DNA of 64,000 nt from NCBI RefSeq assembly GCF_905147365.1, contig NC_056427.1:5275001-5339000 (forward strand). The letters run 5' to 3'. Of the stretch, positions 61,165 to 64,000 are shown in pieces; position 1 is the stretch's first letter; each line of letters begins with the position of its first letter. The notes beneath the pieces are model-generated. The model made no database searches, was not told the origin of the DNA, and worked only from the letters and a program-made list of their open reading frames with translations. The translations under genes were made by a program, and so were the position numbers. Source of the stretch: Aricia agestis (taxonomy: Eukaryota; Arthropoda; Insecta; Lepidoptera; Lycaenidae).

Positions 61165-64000
61165 ATGTCTATAGTATCAGATGATTCTTTTTATTCTGCC
61201 AACGATTCTTTAGGATCACTTACAGATACAGATGATAGTTTTGATTCTGTAGGTAAAACTTTGGGCGAAACGTTAGATCAATATTTTAACGTAGAAAACA
61301 GTAGACTTCTAAACGTATGTCACATAAACGCGCAAAGCATACCAAGTCATTACAGTGACATACTTGAAACGTTTTCTGGTAATAACACTCACGCTATACT
61401 GATTTCCGAGAGCTGGCTTAAGCCTCACCTCCTGTCCACCTCCTTCTCGATACCTGGTTTTGTTTTGATCCGTAATGACCGCAATGATAGACGTGGTGGT
61501 GGGGTAGCAATTTATCTTCGTGGCGATTTACTTTATAAAACAATTGCATCCTCTACTGCTCAACAGGATGGTAAGGCCGAATACATATTCCTCGAGGTCG
61601 TGGTTAGAGGGACTAAACTGGCCCTTGGAGTTGTTTATTGCCCACCAACCGCCGACTACTTCTCTGATATCGAGTTGGTCTTAAATTCATTGAGTTCAGA
61701 ATACGCGCACCACATCATAATGGGAGATTTTAACACTGACCTCTCCAACCATTCCTCTCCCCGTTCGTCTAAGCTAAATAACTTAATTAGATCTTCCAGT
61801 CTCCATCTTCTACCTCTACAGCCTACTCATCACAACATTGATAGTGATGATACTTGGCTTGATTTAATCCTTATCTCCGATCCATCCCTTGTTCACAACC
61901 ACGGTCAACTCCCTGCTCCAGGTTTTTCTCATCACGACTTGATCTTTCTCTCGCACATGTTAAGGGCTCCCAAACCACCTCCTCGGTTTGTATACAGACG
62001 TTGTTTTGCGCGATTGGACTTAGATCAACTATGTTCAGACGCTGGAAAAATCGACTGGGTCCCACTATTTGACGCCGTTTCTGTTGATGAAAAGGTCAGG
62101 ATCTTTAATGAAAATGTTATTGAACTTTATAATAAACATGCGCCTGTTAAAAGAATTAAGTTAAAGCATCCACCTGTTCCATGGTTGACGGATGATATCC
62201 GTAATGCAATGAAACGTAGGGATCGTGCTTATCGTAAATTTAGGAGGAACCGAATCGAAACTAACTGGATGGACTTCAAAATAGCTAGAAATCGCTGCAA
62301 TCAAATGATACGCAATGCTAAACGCCGCCATATTCTTCAAAATTTGACATCTTCACCTGCAAATATCTGGAAATTCCTAAAATCCTCCGGCATAGGCATA
62401 TCTCATCAAGGGGCCCCCCCTTTGACAATTAGTTTGGAAGACATCAACAAACACTTCTCCACAACTCACAAGCTTGATGTTGATACCCAGTGCCGGACCA
62501 TTAGTTTTTTAAATAGTTTACCTCCACGTAATATAACACCTTCCTTTCGATTTTCCCCAATCAACACAGACGAGATCAATAAGACCATTATGTCTGTGAC
62601 TTCTAAGGCTATGGGTTGCGATGAGATTAGCCGACAAATGGTCACTCAGATTAAAGAAGAGCTTTTGCCCATTATAACCCATATTGTCAATTCCTCTCTA
62701 ATGTCATCCGAATTTCCATCTCATTGGCGCAAGGCTTACGTACTTCCCTTACCAAAAATTCCTAATCCCACTAATCCTTCTCATTATCGACCCATATCCA
62801 TCCTCCCTTATCTTTCTAAGATCCTCGAAGCCTGTGCTTTTAAACAACTGTCCAGGTTTGTTAATCAGAATGACATTTTATCTCCACTGCAGTCGGGATT
62901 CAGACCTGGACACAGTACGACCTCTGCACTTTTAAAGGTTACTCACGATGTAAGAGTAGCTATAGAAAATTCTGAAATTACTGTTTTGGTTTTAATAGAC
63001 TTCTCCAATGCTTTTAATAATGTCAATCATGAAATTCTGTTAGCTATTCTTTCTTGCCTTCAGCTCTCAACTGACGTACTAAAATGGATCTCCTCATATC
63101 TTCAAGGGCGTCAACAGTCGGTACGCATAGATCAGTCTTCGTCATCCTGGTGCGATCTCGACACTGGCGTCCCCCAAGGCGGTATTCTCTCTCCTTTGTT
63201 CTTCTCACTATTTATTAATTGTGTTACTCTCAGACTTCGCTGCGCGTATCATTTGTATGCAGACGATTTTAAGCTCTACTGTCAAGCGAGTGTTGATAAT
63301 TTGGCGAGAGCTATTGACGAAATTAACAAGGATCTTGAATCTATTAGGGACTGGTGTAAAAATTTTGGTCTATCAGTTAACCCTAGCAAGTGTCAAGCTA
63401 TTCTAATAGGTAGTTCTCGTAATATAGGTAGAGTAGATGTGGAGTCTCTTTCTCCAGTAATCTTTGACGGCTCTATAATCAGTTTCAGCTCCAGTGTTAA
63501 AGATCTTGGACTACACATTGACTCCACTCTCGATTGGCAAACACAGACTACTTCAGTTTGTCAGAGAGTTACCGGAATATTGCGTTCGCTTTATCGTTAC
63601 AAAAACTTTTTACCAACACACATCAAAACGTTGCTGGTTCAGACTATTATATTTCCCATTATAGATTATGGTGATGTGTGCTATTTTGACCTTAATGCGG
63701 ACAAGCTCGACAAATATGACCGACTTATTATTAACTGTATAAGGTTTGTATACAATCTCCGGAAGTACGACCACGTATCATCCTATCGTACCAAGCTGCA
63801 CTGGTTACCTGTACGACAACGTCGTTCAGTGCGAGCCCTTTGTGTGCTCTATACACTCCTACACTCTCCTAATTCTCCTGCCTATTTAAAGTCACACTTT
63901 CAGTACCTCTGCAGTAGTCATGATAAAACCCTCCGCTCTTCAAATAATGCTCGGCTCGGTTGCCCATCTCACCGCTCCAGTTTAGTCCATTCCTCCTTCC
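61165..64000 (+). CDS. LINE D ORF2: endonuclease and reverse transcriptase (3' end outside)
   Basis: Open for 945 codons from ATG 61165 to the window edge; I read every codon and found no stop. An acidic Ser/Asp-rich lead (about residues 1-45) precedes the APE-type endonuclease: HINAQSIPSHY, SESWL near 81, GVVYCPPT, MGDFNTD near 187 and SHHDL near 255. RT: HYRPISILPYLSKILE, QSGFRPGHSTTSALL, LIDFSNAFNNVNHEIL near 611, TGVPQGGILSPLFFSLFIN near 668 and YADD near 698. Motif A keeps the catalytic Asp although the usual second Asp is Asn. The C-terminal region has LHWLPVRQRRSVRALC. CR1/L2-like by motif style; clade not certain. Confidence 0.9.
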   Translation, partial: MSIVSDDSFYSANDSLGSLTDTDDSFDSVGKTLGETLDQYFNVENSRLLNVCHINAQSIPSHYSDILETFSGNNTHAILISESWLKPHLLSTSFSIPGFVLIRNDRNDRRGGGVAIYLRGDLLYKTIASSTAQQDGKAEYIFLEVVVRGTKLALGVVYCPPTADYFSDIELVLNSLSSEYAHHIIMGDFNTDLSNHSSPRSSKLNNLIRSSSLHLLPLQPTHHNIDSDDTWLDLILISDPSLVHNHGQLPAPGFSHHDLIFLSHMLRAPKPPPRFVYRRCFARLDLDQLCSDAGKIDWVPLFDAVSVDEKVRIFNENVIELYNKHAPVKRIKLKHPPVPWLTDDIRNAMKRRDRAYRKFRRNRIETNWMDFKIARNRCNQMIRNAKRRHILQNLTSSPANIWKFLKSSGIGISHQGAPPLTISLEDINKHFSTTHKLDVDTQCRTISFLNSLPPRNITPSFRFSPINTDEINKTIMSVTSKAMGCDEISRQMVTQIKEELLPIITHIVNSSLMSSEFPSHWRKAYVLPLPKIPNPTNPSHYRPISILPYLSKILEACAFKQLSRFVNQNDILSPLQSGFRPGHSTTSALLKVTHDVRVAIENSEITVLVLIDFSNAFNNVNHEILLAILSCLQLSTDVLKWISSYLQGRQQSVRIDQSSSSWCDLDTGVPQGGILSPLFFSLFINCVTLRLRCAYHLYADDFKLYCQASVDNLARAIDEINKDLESIRDWCKNFGLSVNPSKCQAILIGSSRNIGRVDVESLSPVIFDGSIISFSSSVKDLGLHIDSTLDWQTQTTSVCQRVTGILRSLYRYKNFLPTHIKTLLVQTIIFPIIDYGDVCYFDLNADKLDKYDRLIINCIRFVYNLRKYDHVSSYRTKLHWLPVRQRRSVRALCVLYTLLHSPNSPAYLKSHFQYLCSSHDKTLRSSNNARLGCPSHRSSLVHSSF

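Larger units (their letters stand above)
59700..64000 (+). mobile_element. LINE D, runs off the window
   Basis: ORF1 and ORF2 are both intact as far as seen. The 5' boundary lies between 59534 and 59790. 60471-61164 between the ORFs is AT-rich and non-coding. The tail is outside the window. Confidence 0.8.

Overview
The window is eukaryotic, AT-rich, intron-bearing DNA that is very dense in repeats. Its content points to a moth or butterfly (Lepidoptera): tRNA-headed SINEs, Helitron-like elements with CTAG 3' ends, many fold-back MITEs, LINEs with endonuclease and reverse transcriptase, and an insect sex-peptide/myoinhibitory-peptide-receptor-like GPCR. There are no bacterial operons and no CRISPR array. 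The species cannot be fixed from the sequence.

Only two host loci are supported. (1) A peptide GPCR on the + strand: a first coding exon at 36697-36949 (start codon 36762) and a second at 38613-38850 (TM1-TM2). They are joined in frame by GT-AG signals; the other exons are not visible. (2) A CpG-rich stretch ending in the first exon of a THAP zinc-finger protein (57687-57799), again with a good donor and no downstream exon seen. A 38-nt micro-exon candidate (2964-3001) has very good splice signals but no known gene.

Layout. 1-19 kb: SINEs, MITEs and Helitron-like copies, including a head-to-tail Helitron-like array at 17.1-18.1 kb, with small LINE fragments at 12.3 and 13.7 kb. 19-24 kb: two 5'-truncated LINEs meeting tail to tail (A on +, B on -). 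24-28 kb: an inverted SINE-like pair, MITEs and a SINE-like copy flanked by a ~90-bp duplication. 28-31.9 kb: LINE C, with an esterase-like ORF1 and an intact 940-codon ORF2 in the -1 frame behind a T TTA AAT heptamer. 32-36 kb: MITEs and an 87-bp TA tract. 36.7-38.9 kb: GPCR exons. 39-45 kb: repeats. 45.5-46.7 kb: a 76-bp satellite built from a MITE end. 48.5-51 kb: a decayed ~155-bp array and a 147-bp array. 52-57 kb: MITEs, a 20-bp minisatellite, Helitron-like copies and a near-perfect hairpin. 57.5-57.8 kb: THAP exon. 59.8 kb to the end: LINE D, with an L1-type ORF1 and an ORF2 open to the window edge.

If the GPCR continues to the right, its second intron holds most of the right half of the window. 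LINEs C and D are the likely source of reverse-transcription activity for the SINEs; no autonomous Helitron or DNA transposase is present, so those non-autonomous elements must have been mobilised from elsewhere. I see no convincing undescribed gene system. The strongest leads are the possible frameshift junction in LINE C, the MITE-derived satellite with a 7-monomer higher-order unit, and the 147-bp array.
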